Program-made: the position numbers and the translations under genes
Source of the DNA: Exilibacterium tricleocarpae
GTDB taxonomy: Bacteria; Pseudomonadota; Gammaproteobacteria; Pseudomonadales; Cellvibrionaceae
Direction: 5' to 3'
DNA: 64,000 bases
NCBI RefSeq assembly: GCF_007004655.1
Contig: NZ_ML660098.1
Span: 1 to 64,000, forward strand
Shown here: positions 43,841-52,837 of the stretch, in pieces
How the letters are laid out: every line of letters starts with the position of its first letter
How positions within the stretch are numbered: position 1 is the stretch's first letter
Notes under the pieces: generated by a model
Databases searched by the model: none
Told to the model about the DNA's origin: nothing
Seen by the model: only the letters and a program-made list of their open reading frames with translations

Positions 43841-45055
43841 ATGACAGCGAGACGACAATTTCTCAAAACACTGGGTGCCGCCGGCGCCGCCGCCCTGGTA
43901 CCGGCCGGTAGCGCCCGGGCACTGGCGGCGACTGACAACCAGCGCGGCGCAGTCAAGGATATACTGAGCTATGTCTCTATCAAGGATGTAGAGGTGTTCC
44001 GGCTTAAGTTCGACAAAAAAACGCCGCTGACCTGGAATGCCATCAAAAAATCCGGCGGCACCTACCCCAGCGCCACCTACCTCAAGATAACGACCGACCA
44101 GGGTATCGTCGGCTATGCGGGCACTAAGGGCAGCGCCCGCGATGTGGCGTCCTTCGCAAATAAAATCAAAGGTTTAAACCTGCTGAATACCGAGCAGGTT
44201 TGGGATCATATGTTCTTTCACAACCGCAAACCGGTTGCCAAAGGCAAAGAGATTCACGCGATCGGCAGTGTCGACCTGGCAGTGTGGGATATTGTCGGCA
44301 AGGCCCTTAACCAGCCGGTACACCGGATACTCGGCACCTATACCGAGCAGATTCCCGTCTATGCCGCCGGCGGCTACTACGCCGATGGCAAAGGTATCCG
44401 CGATCTGGTCAAGGAGATGGAAGACTATATCGACGAAGGCTACGACACCGTAAAAATGAAAGTCGGCTACCTGACCCCGCGCCGCGATGCCGAGCGGGTC
44501 AGGGCGGTGCGTAAAGCGCTGGGTCCCGACACCAAAATTATGATCGATGCCAACAACGGTTACAAAAGTGCTTACGAGGCCATTCGGTTTGGCCGTATGG
44601 TAGAGGACCTGGACCTCTACTGGTTTGAAGAACCCGTTATGCCCTATGACTGGAGGGGCAATCACGAAGTCAAAGACCAACTGGATATTCCCATTGTCGC
44701 CGGTGAAAACGAGTACACGCGCTTTGGCGCGCTGGACCTGCTAAGCAACGACGCCTGCGACATTATCAATATGGACACGATCAAAGCCGGCGGTATTACT
44801 GAAATGCGCAAGATCGCAGCGCTCTGCTCGGCCCATCATGTGCCGGTGGCGCCCCACGGCTTTGCCCATATGAATGTGCATGTGGTGGCGTCGCTGTCGA
44901 ACGCGTTGATCCTGGAAACCTATCCGAAAAAAGCCCGCGACTTCAACCCCGCGCTGCCGGCCTTTGCCGTTACAAAAGGTAAAATCCAGGCACCGCAGGC
45001 GGTGGGACTCGGGATGGAGCCGGCGGCGGATCTGATAAAAAAATATAAAGTTTGA
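43841..45055 (+). CDS. Tat-exported enolase-superfamily (mandelate racemase/sugar-acid dehydratase-like) enzyme
   Basis: 404 residues from ATG 43841, after GGGGGAG. The N-terminus ARRQFLKTLGAAGAAALVPAG is a Tat signal. The enolase fold is complete: KMKVGY with the KxK lysines, metal ligands D in MIDANNGY, E in WFEEPVMP and E in AGENEYTRFG, then the H of PHGFAHMN. Substrate specificity cannot be read; D-galactonate dehydratase-like members share this layout. Export of an enolase-superfamily enzyme is unusual and fits the other Tat-exported sugar enzymes next door. Confidence 0.85.
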   Translation: MTARRQFLKTLGAAGAAALVPAGSARALAATDNQRGAVKDILSYVSIKDVEVFRLKFDKKTPLTWNAIKKSGGTYPSATYLKITTDQGIVGYAGTKGSARDVASFANKIKGLNLLNTEQVWDHMFFHNRKPVAKGKEIHAIGSVDLAVWDIVGKALNQPVHRILGTYTEQIPVYAAGGYYADGKGIRDLVKEMEDYIDEGYDTVKMKVGYLTPRRDAERVRAVRKALGPDTKIMIDANNGYKSAYEAIRFGRMVEDLDLYWFEEPVMPYDWRGNHEVKDQLDIPIVAGENEYTRFGALDLLSNDACDIINMDTIKAGGITEMRKIAALCSAHHVPVAPHGFAHMNVHVVASLSNALILETYPKKARDFNPALPAFAVTKGKIQAPQAVGLGMEPAADLIKKYKV

Positions 45056-45781
45056 TTGGCGGTCGGCACAGAGTGCTTCTTTACGTTTGCTTGTGGTTCC
45101 GGTATTTCGAGTCAGGGGAGTGCCACCCGGCACGGGCCGCGCCGGTACAGGGTATTTTTTAGCCTTCCGGTAGGAGAGCCTCTGCAGTCCGGTACTGCTT
45201 GCTACTACACTCCCCTTCTGGCACAAGATTCCGGTGTGGGGCTAAAAAACACCCTGCACCACCCCGTCCCTGGTTGGGCAGATGACTGCAAGTTGGGAAC
45301 CCTCGCGGGACGCCTGCAACTTTGCTACTTAAGCGCACATCGCCAGTTTGGCAAAACGCGCCAAGTGTTAAGTCAGTTGCTAAGTTGCAGGCGTCCCTCA
45401 AGACTGTAAATTTATCCTGCCTGTTACGGTTTTCTCAATACGAAATAAAGTATGCAGGAGGTAAGGCCCGGCGGGGGTGCGCGGTCCCGATCATTCAGGG
45501 CGCGTTTAAGCTTGCCTGTCGCCCCGGCGTTTTTTGGCGAGGATTGTCTGAGTCCCGAAAAATTGCATGCAATTTCGACAGCCTTTAGGCTGCCCGAAGG
45601 GTGAAAATACGCCTTAGCGTATTTGAATCATTTTTTCAGCAAAAATGGTCGAGTTCCGCAGCCGCCGGGGCGACAGGCAAGCTTGCGCCCGATCGGGACC
45701 GCGCACCCCCGCCGGGCCGTGGAGTGGCACATAAAAAATTTAAAACGCTAAACTATCCAAGCAGATCAATCGAGGCCAACC
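45056..45781. repeat. gene-free block of three inverted-repeat structures
   Basis: First, a 17-bp inverted repeat CAGGGTATTTTTTAGCC (45148-45164) with its near complement at 45240-45256. Second, a perfect 16-bp repeat GGGACGCCTGCAACTT (45307-45322) with its complement at 45382-45397. Third, a long palindrome at 45465-45718, listed separately. Several open frames cross the block but only as by-products of the repeats. The first hairpin may terminate the upstream gene. Confidence 0.7.
45465..45718. repeat. 254-bp near-palindromic element
   Basis: The outer arms 45465-45492 and 45691-45718 are perfectly complementary over 28 bp (starting GGCCCGGCGGGGG). The inner arms 45508-45529 and 45663-45684 are perfectly complementary over 22 bp (AAGCTTGCCTGTC...). 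The central ~130 bp contain smaller hairpins (GCAGCC/GGCTGC type and AAATACGC/GCGTATTT). It carries no gene. It could be a miniature mobile element or a very large RNA hairpin. Confidence 0.8.
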
Positions 45782-46240
45782 TCAACGCTCAAGCACTGAA
45801 GGCCAGCGCCGGTCCGCATCGATAATCAGCTTATCCCTTTCAGCCAGCCACTTATTCTGCACCTGGGCGTTGTAGTTGAGATACAGCTTGCCGTCGACCA
45901 CACTGAACTGCTGCGGGTCGATGCCCGCCAGCTTGTCGTGCGCCACCGCCCATGCGCAGTAACCGCCGTACTGGGGCGCATACTTTTCCGGATTGGCCCG
46001 AAACGCATCGAGGTTCTCGGCAGAGCTGAAGCGCCATTGCGCGCCGCGCCATTCAAGCTGCCATTGTTTTTTGCCTTTTACCGGCGCATTTTCAGTAAAG
46101 TAGGCGACGGCATCGTAACCTTTGATAGCCAGGTTGTTGAACCAGGACGTATAGATCGGATCGGCAGCCTGCGCGCCTGCAGCCAAACCGAACAGCAGCA
46201 AAAATGATAATAGCGAACGACGCAAATCTAGCGGGTACAT
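45782..46240 (-). CDS. exported YHS-domain protein
   Basis: 152 residues with signal peptide (LLSFLLLFGLAAGAQA). The YHS-like domain reads IKGYDAVAYFTENAPVKGKKQWQLEWRGAQWRFSSAENLDAFRANPEKYAPQYGGYCAWAVA, with the conserved YDxVAYF and YGGYC. These domains are thought to bind metal or small ligands; no enzyme activity is established. Last gene of the operon, overlapping the DinB-like gene by 13 bp. Confidence 0.88.
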   Translation of the reverse strand: MYPLDLRRSLLSFLLLFGLAAGAQAADPIYTSWFNNLAIKGYDAVAYFTENAPVKGKKQWQLEWRGAQWRFSSAENLDAFRANPEKYAPQYGGYCAWAVAHDKLAGIDPQQFSVVDGKLYLNYNAQVQNKWLAERDKLIIDADRRWPSVLER

Positions 46241-46767
46241 TCTGTTGACCTTAAATAAGTGGCAGTGGCCGGTGCAATACCGAGATAATCATCCAACGTA
46301 ATACCCATGCGCCCGGCAATCATCCGAGCGTAGGCAATATGGTGGATGGTATGGTTGATGACATAGATCACTTCGCGGTAGAGACTGCCCGGCATACACA
46401 CATTTTCATAGTGACTGACGGATACTTCCGATTCTATCTCTATCGCCCTGTCCTGCAGACCGCGATTGTCGACCCAGCTGCTCAACACCGCTATCCTGGC
46501 CAGCGCTGATGCAGGGTCGACTTCAATATCGCTGCCGCGGCTGCGGGTATTGTAGTTGATGCGACCGGTCTGCGCGGCGCCGTGCAGCGCGGCAAAATGA
46601 TCGAGAATATGGCGAACGTGACAGCCAATACTGGAAGCGTTCGCCTCCGGCTCGCGGCTGTAGCAGTCGCCCACGGCGCCAACCAGGGCTGCCAGTTGTT
46701 GCAGCACTGCCAGGGTGGCGTCGCTGAGTTGGTCGGTCAGTACATCGGTATCAGGCGGCAACTTCAT
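46228..46767 (-). CDS. DinB-like four-helix protein
   Basis: 179 residues, all-helical. SIGCHVRHILDHFAALHGAAQTGRINYNTRSRGSDIEVD in the middle and VIYVINHTIHHIAYARMIAGRMG near the C-terminus supply the three histidines typical of the DinB/YfiT metal-binding four-helix bundle (HVRHILDH, HxxxH). DinB-like proteins act as thiol-dependent transferases or are uncharacterised. It overlaps the acyltransferase gene by 17 bp and the YHS gene by 13 bp, so it is translationally coupled in the operon. Confidence 0.8.
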   Translation of the reverse strand: MKLPPDTDVLTDQLSDATLAVLQQLAALVGAVGDCYSREPEANASSIGCHVRHILDHFAALHGAAQTGRINYNTRSRGSDIEVDPASALARIAVLSSWVDNRGLQDRAIEIESEVSVSHYENVCMPGSLYREVIYVINHTIHHIAYARMIAGRMGITLDDYLGIAPATATYLRSTECTR

Positions 46768-48547
46768 CCAGGCCCCATCGTTTTAGAAATTGTTGAGTAC
46801 CGGCTTTGCCTAAATAGCGCTGCAGGTACTTGTGCGGTGTCTTGCGCAAATCCACCAGGATCAGCCCGTCGAGTGAATTATTGAACTGGGCGTTGACGGA
46901 GAAGCACACAAAGCGGCCGTTCAACGCCAGGTAATGGCGCAACAAAACCGGTATCGTTTTGCCGGCGTTCCAGCGGCCGATCAGTTTATTGATAACCACT
47001 AAACTGCTCAACGATGCCAGGACCTCCCGGGTCCAGACCTTACCGCGCACCTTTAACGGCTTCACCGGCCGGATCGCGGCCAAATGCTCCTGCTCGACGC
47101 GAAAACTGTGCATCATCGATTCGGACAAAAACGCGCGCGCCAATTTGCTGTGTTCCTGGGAGATGCTGACGCACCCAAACAGCGTGTGATACTGCGGGTG
47201 TTGCGCGAGGTAGGCACCGATACCCCGCCACAACAGGTCCAGGGCGCGGGGATGGCGCTGGTAGTCGGGCGCCACGAAGGAGCGGCCCATTTCCAGGGTA
47301 TTGCCCAGGGATTTCAGATAACGCTGGTCAAAATGGTAGAGAGAGCGGCTGTAAAGCGCGGACAAACCCCGCTCGCGCACAATCTCATCCACCCTGCCCA
47401 TACGGTAGCCGCCGACTATCTGTTCGCGCTCGGTATCCCAGACAAATAAATGCAAATAGTGAGGATCGAACTGATCCTTATCCAGCGATTTGCCGGTGCC
47501 TTCACCGGCGGCGCGAAACGTCAACTCCCTGACCCGGGCAATTTCATTCATAACACTGCCAAGCCTTGCATAGGGCGCGCAATAAACGGCAAACTTGCGC
47601 TGCGCCAGTAACCGGCAATCGGCCAGCCCGGCAATATCCCGGCGCAGTTCGGCGAGCCCGCGCGTGCTGCGCGGGTCCTGCTGCACCGGCTGAGTGGCCG
47701 ACTGCGGGTCCGGTGCGGACTCCGGCGGCAACTTTAATATATCCGTAGCCAGCCGCAGGTAGTGCGTGACGGCCTGTTCGCTGTCCAACGCCTCAAGTTC
47801 GGCGGGCGGCACGCCCCTGCCGATACGCAGGGTGAACCGCCGGCCGCGCTTGTTGGCAAGTTCACGCGCCAACATCAGCGTGCGCAGACGCGGGTGGATC
47901 AAACCGAGCAGATAAAACAAACGGCTGTTATAACCCTCTACGAAAAACGGCACACAGTGGGCGGCATAGCGCCGTGCCAGGCGGCCGACCAGGGGATTCC
48001 AGGGACGATCCTCAATAGCGCCGCTGCCTAGATTGAGTGCGGAGACCATACCGGCCGGGTAAATCAGCAGCGCGCCGCCGTTGCCCAGGTGTTGATAGAC
48101 AGCGCGGATACCTCTGGCATTGTCCCGGGCGGCATCTCGCGACAAGACATCGACACCGATAAACAACTGGTTGAATTCGGGGATCCGACTGAGCAACTTG
48201 TTGGTCAGCACTTTGGTATCGGGGCGGGTTTTCAATAGCAGTTGCGTCATCGCCACCCCTTCGAGACCACCGAGTGGGTGGTTGGCGACAAAGATCACGG
48301 GGCCGGAACGCGGCACGGTTTCCAGTAACTGCGGATTACCGATATCCAGACCGATATCCAGCGCCGCCAGCGTAAAATCGAGAAATGCCGGGCCCGCCTG
48401 CGGGGAGTTGATATCCAGCGCCGGGCGCCGCTCATAGGCCTGCGCCAACGGCGATAAGCCCAGCAGTCGCTCCAGTGTCGCAGCGAGAAAACGGCTTTTC
48501 AGTGGCAGTCGAAATGGGTTGTCACCGGTGCTCATCCATAACCTCAT
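46751..48547 (-). CDS. bifunctional acyltransferase, OlsF-like (PlsC-type plus OlsB-type domains)
   Basis: 598 residues. The N-terminal half is a lysophospholipid acyltransferase: VIFVANHPLGGLEG contains the HxxxxD-like box, and LIYPAGMVS is the second motif. The C-terminal half (~310-560) is a GNAT/OlsB-type N-acyltransferase (YLHLFVWDTEREQIVGGYRMG, EMGRSFVAPDYQRHPRALDLLWRGIGAYL, FGCVSIS). The two-domain order matches OlsF, which makes ornithine lipids from ornithine in two acylations. Substrate is inferred. Start 48547 is taken; ATG 48535 is equally plausible. Confidence 0.8.
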   Translation of the reverse strand: MRLWMSTGDNPFRLPLKSRFLAATLERLLGLSPLAQAYERRPALDINSPQAGPAFLDFTLAALDIGLDIGNPQLLETVPRSGPVIFVANHPLGGLEGVAMTQLLLKTRPDTKVLTNKLLSRIPEFNQLFIGVDVLSRDAARDNARGIRAVYQHLGNGGALLIYPAGMVSALNLGSGAIEDRPWNPLVGRLARRYAAHCVPFFVEGYNSRLFYLLGLIHPRLRTLMLARELANKRGRRFTLRIGRGVPPAELEALDSEQAVTHYLRLATDILKLPPESAPDPQSATQPVQQDPRSTRGLAELRRDIAGLADCRLLAQRKFAVYCAPYARLGSVMNEIARVRELTFRAAGEGTGKSLDKDQFDPHYLHLFVWDTEREQIVGGYRMGRVDEIVRERGLSALYSRSLYHFDQRYLKSLGNTLEMGRSFVAPDYQRHPRALDLLWRGIGAYLAQHPQYHTLFGCVSISQEHSKLARAFLSESMMHSFRVEQEHLAAIRPVKPLKVRGKVWTREVLASLSSLVVINKLIGRWNAGKTIPVLLRHYLALNGRFVCFSVNAQFNNSLDGLILVDLRKTPHKYLQRYLGKAGTQQFLKRWGLDEVAA

Positions 48548-48628
48548 ACACTGCCTTGAACCCGGCCTTTAAACCAGCTTCAAACTCTTCTCTAAAATGT
48601 GTATTACACCTTGACATCAATATAGCCG

Positions 48629-49747
48629 CTAATCTGTCGCCGGATAAAAACCGTGCAGCCGGCGCTCGGCCTGCCAGCCTTTGAGAAAAGCCCTGATCCC
48701 GGGGGTCTTGAAACCCCGCTTGCGGTTCTGGCTACCTAACTGGAACAGCGTGCGGTATTGAAACAGCAACGCACCGACCGCCTCTCTCAGCGATGTATTC
48801 CTGTCCCAAATATGCAGGGACTCGGAACTGGCCGTATTGATCTCGACGATTTCCAAACCCTGCCCCAACTGCAACTGCTCGATATCGGGAAACTTGATAT
48901 CCATACGGCCGTAGTAAAACTCGGGTAACCCCTGCATGATCTGATTGATACGCCGGGTCAACGCCGGTGTAATAAATTCCCGCGCATCGCGGAAAATCGC
49001 GCCGCGGCAGTGACTGGCAGAAAAGACCAGTTTATAGGGCTTGCCTTTTTCGATAACGTCAGACAAGCGGTCGCGGTGGCGCTCCTTGTAGAGGTGGCTG
49101 AGTTTTCCCGCCCGCGTATCCTGTTCAATCAATTGCGCGAGCGTGTGCTCGCCGTCGCCGACAACATAGGGCGTATATTTCAAAGCCAGGGACACGATGG
49201 TTCCCTGTGGCTGCTGCGGATGGCGGATAAAAAACAAGCCGGCTTCGGGCTCCCAGCGCGACAGTTTTTGGATGATCAATGAGGTCCCGGCCGGGTAGGC
49301 GGACAGGCAGCGGGCAAGATCGCCGGCGTTGTCGATCAGTTTCACACCGGCGCCGCGACAACCGATATCGGGTTTGCACACGACCGGCAGTTGCAAGCCC
49401 TTACGCTCGATCAACTGCAACAACGTTTGCGCCTGCTGCGCGCAGTCCTGCGCGCCGACGGTATGGGTAAACCAGGGCAGTATTGCCGCCTCGCACTCGC
49501 CTTCGGCCTGCGCAAACAAGGTGCTCTTGGGTACACCCGCCATGCCGGCCAGCGGCAGCTTCGGATTGGCGAGTAACGGCAGGGTAACCGAGCCGTGGCG
49601 CACGCTGAGCAACAACCACTGGATAACGACTGGAAAATACATTAACCAGGTCGGCCAGAATTCGAAAAACGACAGCGCTTTGCCCGAGGTATCCAGCGCT
49701 GGCATCCCGGGCGTGACATAAGGCGTGGTTCGGTTCGGCGCTGGCAA
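48629..49747 (-). CDS. ATP-grasp domain protein
   Basis: 372 residues, TTG start at 49747 with AGGAA six bases upstream. One membrane-like segment near the N-terminus (WLMYFPVVIQWLLLSV). The ATP-grasp fold is indicated by PVVCKPDIGCRGAGVKLI, TSLIIQKLSRWEPEAGLFFIRHP and the metal-binding end GRMDIKFPD...LEIVEINTASSESLHIWD (DxN/EIN). This fold makes amide or ester bonds with ATP; no substrate is evident. It lies 81 bp upstream of the OlsF-like gene in the same direction, so a role in lipid head-group chemistry is conceivable. Confidence 0.8.
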   Translation of the reverse strand: MPAPNRTTPYVTPGMPALDTSGKALSFFEFWPTWLMYFPVVIQWLLLSVRHGSVTLPLLANPKLPLAGMAGVPKSTLFAQAEGECEAAILPWFTHTVGAQDCAQQAQTLLQLIERKGLQLPVVCKPDIGCRGAGVKLIDNAGDLARCLSAYPAGTSLIIQKLSRWEPEAGLFFIRHPQQPQGTIVSLALKYTPYVVGDGEHTLAQLIEQDTRAGKLSHLYKERHRDRLSDVIEKGKPYKLVFSASHCRGAIFRDAREFITPALTRRINQIMQGLPEFYYGRMDIKFPDIEQLQLGQGLEIVEINTASSESLHIWDRNTSLREAVGALLFQYRTLFQLGSQNRKRGFKTPGIRAFLKGWQAERRLHGFYPATD

Positions 49748-49983
49748 TTGGGTTTCCTAACTCGAGTGTGTCTTATTGGTTCAATCAGACTGGATAATGT
49801 TAAAAAGGTTTCATTACTCAATCGCGCCATTGCTTAAGCGGCCATGGCCAGGCTTGTCAAAACAATTCACGCCCTGGCATCGAGCCATATCTCAAACCCG
49901 AGTGGCGCTTGCATCAGGGGATTTGCACTGTCTACGACTCCGCATGCCATCCCGACCAACCCCGGTTAAAAACATTGGGGGGA

Positions 49984-50195
49984 GGCCTGCCTCTGGAGAG
50001 GGCTTTCAGAAACTCTCGACAGCAGGGATGCTGTAGCGACCAACAGTAGGCGCTTTAGGCGAGTTCCCAGGGGTGGAGCGGGAAACAGCGAAGCCCCGCT
50101 TCGCCCCGCGGAACGCCCAAAACCTCTGGTTTTGGGCTGGACCCGCTTGCGGGGATTCACAACGTGTTTCTGAAAGCCCTCTCCAGAGGCAGACC
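49984..50195. repeat. complete hairpin repeat element
   Basis: Arms of 30 bp at 49984-50013 and 50166-50195 are complementary with one mismatch; the left arm starts GGCCTGCCTCTGG and ends TTTCAGAAAC. Next to the left arm is CGACAGCAGGGATGCTGT (50017-50034), shared with the elements at 6318 and 59261. The interior also has a GCCCAAAACC/GGTTTTGGGC hairpin. It fills most of the 550-bp gap between the ATP-grasp and MDR genes, in which no gene was found. Confidence 0.75.
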
Positions 50196-50295
50196 GGTCG
50201 AGTGGCACTTGTTTACTTCAGCGAGCGCCGTCCATCTCTACCCCATATCGACGCCAACCACGGTAAAGTGTCACCTCTGGGCGACGCTGCAACTG

Positions 50296-51318
50296 TCAGT
50301 CAAATCCCTCAAGCACAATCTTGCCGATCGTATCGCCCGCTTCGAGCAGGGTATGGGCGCGGCGCAGATTGGCTGCATTTATTGTCCCCAGGTTCTGCCC
50401 CAGGGTCGTTTTAATCAAACCGTCATCCACCAGCAGGGCTATGCGCGACAGCAGTTCGCCCTGTGTCTGCATATCGTCGGCCCGATGCATCGAGCGGGCA
50501 AACATAAACTCCCAATGCAAGGATAGGCTCTTCGACTTGAGCTTGCCAATATCCAGTTCGACCGGGTCGTCGATCAGCACCAGGCTGCCAAAAGGTTTGA
50601 GCACCTCCACCAGGGTAGCGAAGTGCCGGCCGGTGCCGTTCAGGCTGGCGACATGGTTGACCTGGTCGATACCGAGCGCCCGCAGTTGCGCCACCATATC
50701 GCCGTGGTGGTCGATGACATGATGAGCGCCGAGTGCGGTTACCCAGTCTCGGCTTTGCGGTCGCGATGCGGTTGCCACGACCGTGGCGTTGGTCAGCCGC
50801 CTGGCCAACTGGACCAACATGGAACCCACTCCGCCCGCGGCGCCCGTGACCAGCAGCGTCGGCGCCCCGTCCCGGTTGCCGTTGACCCGCGACAGTTTGA
50901 GGTGATCGAAGAGAATCTCCCAGGCGGTGATGGCCGCCAGCGGCAGGGCAGCGGCTTCGGCAGCGGACAGGCTGCGCGGCCTGTGGCCCGCCAGGCGCGC
51001 ATCCACCCGCTGGTATTCGGCGTTGCTGCCGGGGAGGGTAATATCGCCGGCGTAAAAAACCTTGTCGCCGGGTTGAAACTGACTAACCTGGTTGCCGGCA
51101 GCCACCACTTCGCCGCTGGCGTCCCAACCCAGGATACGGTATGCGCCGCCGGCCGGCGGCATAGTCTGGCGGACCTTGTAGTCCACCGGGTTGACCGCAA
51201 TGGCGTCGATGCGAACCAACATATCGTAACCCCCGACCACCGGCTGGGGCAGTTCGAAATCAACTAACGTGTTGGCGTCGGTAATCGGTAGAGATTCTTT
51301 GTAGCCTACGGCTTTCAT
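50296..51318 (-). CDS. MDR-family zinc-independent quinone/alcohol oxidoreductase
   Basis: 340 residues of the medium-chain dehydrogenase/reductase superfamily. Catalytic-domain motifs VRIDAIAVNPVDYKVR and ILGWDASGEVVAAGNQVSQFQPGDKVFY; nucleotide-binding motif LLVTGAAGGVGSMLVQLAR. The zinc-binding cysteines of alcohol dehydrogenases are absent, so it belongs to the NADPH:quinone reductase/zinc-independent branch. It is divergent from a LysR gene across a short region with a palindrome, the typical layout of a LysR-controlled oxidoreductase. Confidence 0.9.
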   Translation of the reverse strand: MKAVGYKESLPITDANTLVDFELPQPVVGGYDMLVRIDAIAVNPVDYKVRQTMPPAGGAYRILGWDASGEVVAAGNQVSQFQPGDKVFYAGDITLPGSNAEYQRVDARLAGHRPRSLSAAEAAALPLAAITAWEILFDHLKLSRVNGNRDGAPTLLVTGAAGGVGSMLVQLARRLTNATVVATASRPQSRDWVTALGAHHVIDHHGDMVAQLRALGIDQVNHVASLNGTGRHFATLVEVLKPFGSLVLIDDPVELDIGKLKSKSLSLHWEFMFARSMHRADDMQTQGELLSRIALLVDDGLIKTTLGQNLGTINAANLRRAHTLLEAGDTIGKIVLEGFD

Positions 51319-51420
51319 GACAGCGCCCTCCAGTAAATGACGGGCAGACTGTAAGCCTTTTTATTTTCTTTAAAAACAGTAAAATCAATGAATTATATTC
51401 AAATAAAAATTGATAGTTCT

Positions 51421-51437
51421 ATGCATAAATTATGCAT
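51421..51437. promoter_or_regulatory. palindromic operator between the MDR and LysR genes
   Basis: ATGCATAA-A-TTATGCAT is a perfect 17-bp palindrome midway between the divergent starts. It fits the T-N11-A type dyads bound by LysR regulators and is probably the binding site of the adjacent LysR protein. Confidence 0.6.
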
Positions 51438-51490
51438 AAATAGTGACGAGCATGAATAGTAACCTACACAAAGAGCGGCAGGCATAAATC

Positions 51491-52426
51491 GTGTTGATCT
51501 CAGATTTGCATCTAATCGTCAAAACCGCTGAGCTGGGCAGTATCACCCGGGCTGCCACCGCGCTGGACCTGCGGGTGGCGACGGCAAGTGCGGCGATCAA
51601 ACGGGTCGAAAAGGTCCTCGGCGTCGAGTTGTTCGTGCGCTCGACCCGCCGCCTGCGGCTGTCCAGGGCGGGGGAACGCTACCTGCCCCCGTGCCGGGAG
51701 GCACTGGCTATGCTGGAGCGGGCGGGTGCCGAAGCCCTGGGCGGCGAGCGGATTGCGGGGGAACTGCGCCTGACCGTGTCATCGGATTTTGGTCGCAACC
51801 TGCTGGCACCCTGGCTCGACGAATGGCTGGAGCACCATCCCGAACTGAGCCTGAAACTGACACTGAGCGATGCCCTGCTCGATTTCTACCGCGACCCGGT
51901 GGACGCCGCACTGCGCTACGGCTCGCCTGAGGACAGCAATTTATACGGTTTTAAAATCTGTGATGTGCCCCGTTTTCTGTATGCGTCGCCGGACTACCTG
52001 GCGCGCCACCCGGCGCCACAACACCCGTCTGAGCTGAGCGCTCACAACAGCCTCTTCTACCAGATGCGCGACGTCACCCACGATGTCTGGACCCTGACCC
52101 GCAACGGCGAGCGCTACCGGGTCAGGCTGCGCGGCGACCGCGTTGCCAACGACGCCGATATGGTGCGCCGCTGGTGTGTGGCCGGCAAAGGCATAGCGGC
52201 GAAATCCGCGCTGGATATGGCGCCGGATTTAATGGCCGGCAGGATCGATATCGTTATGCCGGACTATCGGCCGCTGGCCTCGGAGCTGTGGCTGGTGTGT
52301 CCCTCGCGCAACTCGATCACGCCGGCGATTCGCCTGCTGCGCGACTACCTGCGGGAACGCTGCCAACACCTGCTGGGCGAAATCGAGGCGGTGATCAGTA
52401 GCAAGCACCAAAACTGGGCGGATTAA
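51491..52426 (+). CDS. LysR-family transcriptional regulator
   Basis: 311 residues, GTG start. N-terminal winged helix (LHLIVKTAELGSITRAATALDLRVATASAAIKRVEKVLGVELFVRSTRRLRLSRAG) and a periplasmic-binding-protein-like effector domain (ELRLTVSSDFGRNLLAPWLDEWLEHHPELSLKLTLSDALLDF). The domain is of the CrgA/AaeR-like subgroup, judged by the fold of its effector region. It probably controls the divergent MDR gene and itself. Confidence 0.92.
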   Translation: MLISDLHLIVKTAELGSITRAATALDLRVATASAAIKRVEKVLGVELFVRSTRRLRLSRAGERYLPPCREALAMLERAGAEALGGERIAGELRLTVSSDFGRNLLAPWLDEWLEHHPELSLKLTLSDALLDFYRDPVDAALRYGSPEDSNLYGFKICDVPRFLYASPDYLARHPAPQHPSELSAHNSLFYQMRDVTHDVWTLTRNGERYRVRLRGDRVANDADMVRRWCVAGKGIAAKSALDMAPDLMAGRIDIVMPDYRPLASELWLVCPSRNSITPAIRLLRDYLRERCQHLLGEIEAVISSKHQNWAD

Positions 52427-52837
52427 ACGGCAAGCACTTAAACGACCCACTATAGCCAGAATATTTTCTACGAGATCACCCTTGCGCCAAACCGCCAATG
52501 TTTTTCCGTCATAAGATATGACGGAAATAACATAAAGCCGGCGCGGTCGATCTGTTAATCTGATTCGGCAGTAAAAAATAAAAACGGCGAGGCCAGTCAG
52601 GCAGTAACGCAGTAGCACTCAGTAATTCCCCGCCCAGCCCGGATCTTGCACCGGTGCACGCTCAAACTAACACGCCCACACCAAAACCTGGTGGCGGTAG
52701 TGTGCGCTTACCAGTAGTACGGGTTGAGACTGTACCGCTTGATGCGATATCCCGGCGAACCCGGTTCTGCCCCGGTAGAACCATCCGTCAATCAACCATT
52801 CTTTATGCATGCTCAGACATGCAGAGCGGGAGCTATC
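52427..52837. other. gene-free interval upstream of the S8 protease
   Basis: Contains a short AT-rich palindrome (CATAAGATATGACGG with TTTCCGTCATAAG nearby, ~52500-52530). It presumably also holds the protease promoter. No gene or RNA could be supported. Confidence 0.35.

Noticed and set aside
45056-45825. Small plus-strand protein genes
   Set aside because: The frames run across inverted repeats, lack ribosome binding sites and have no recognisable sequence.
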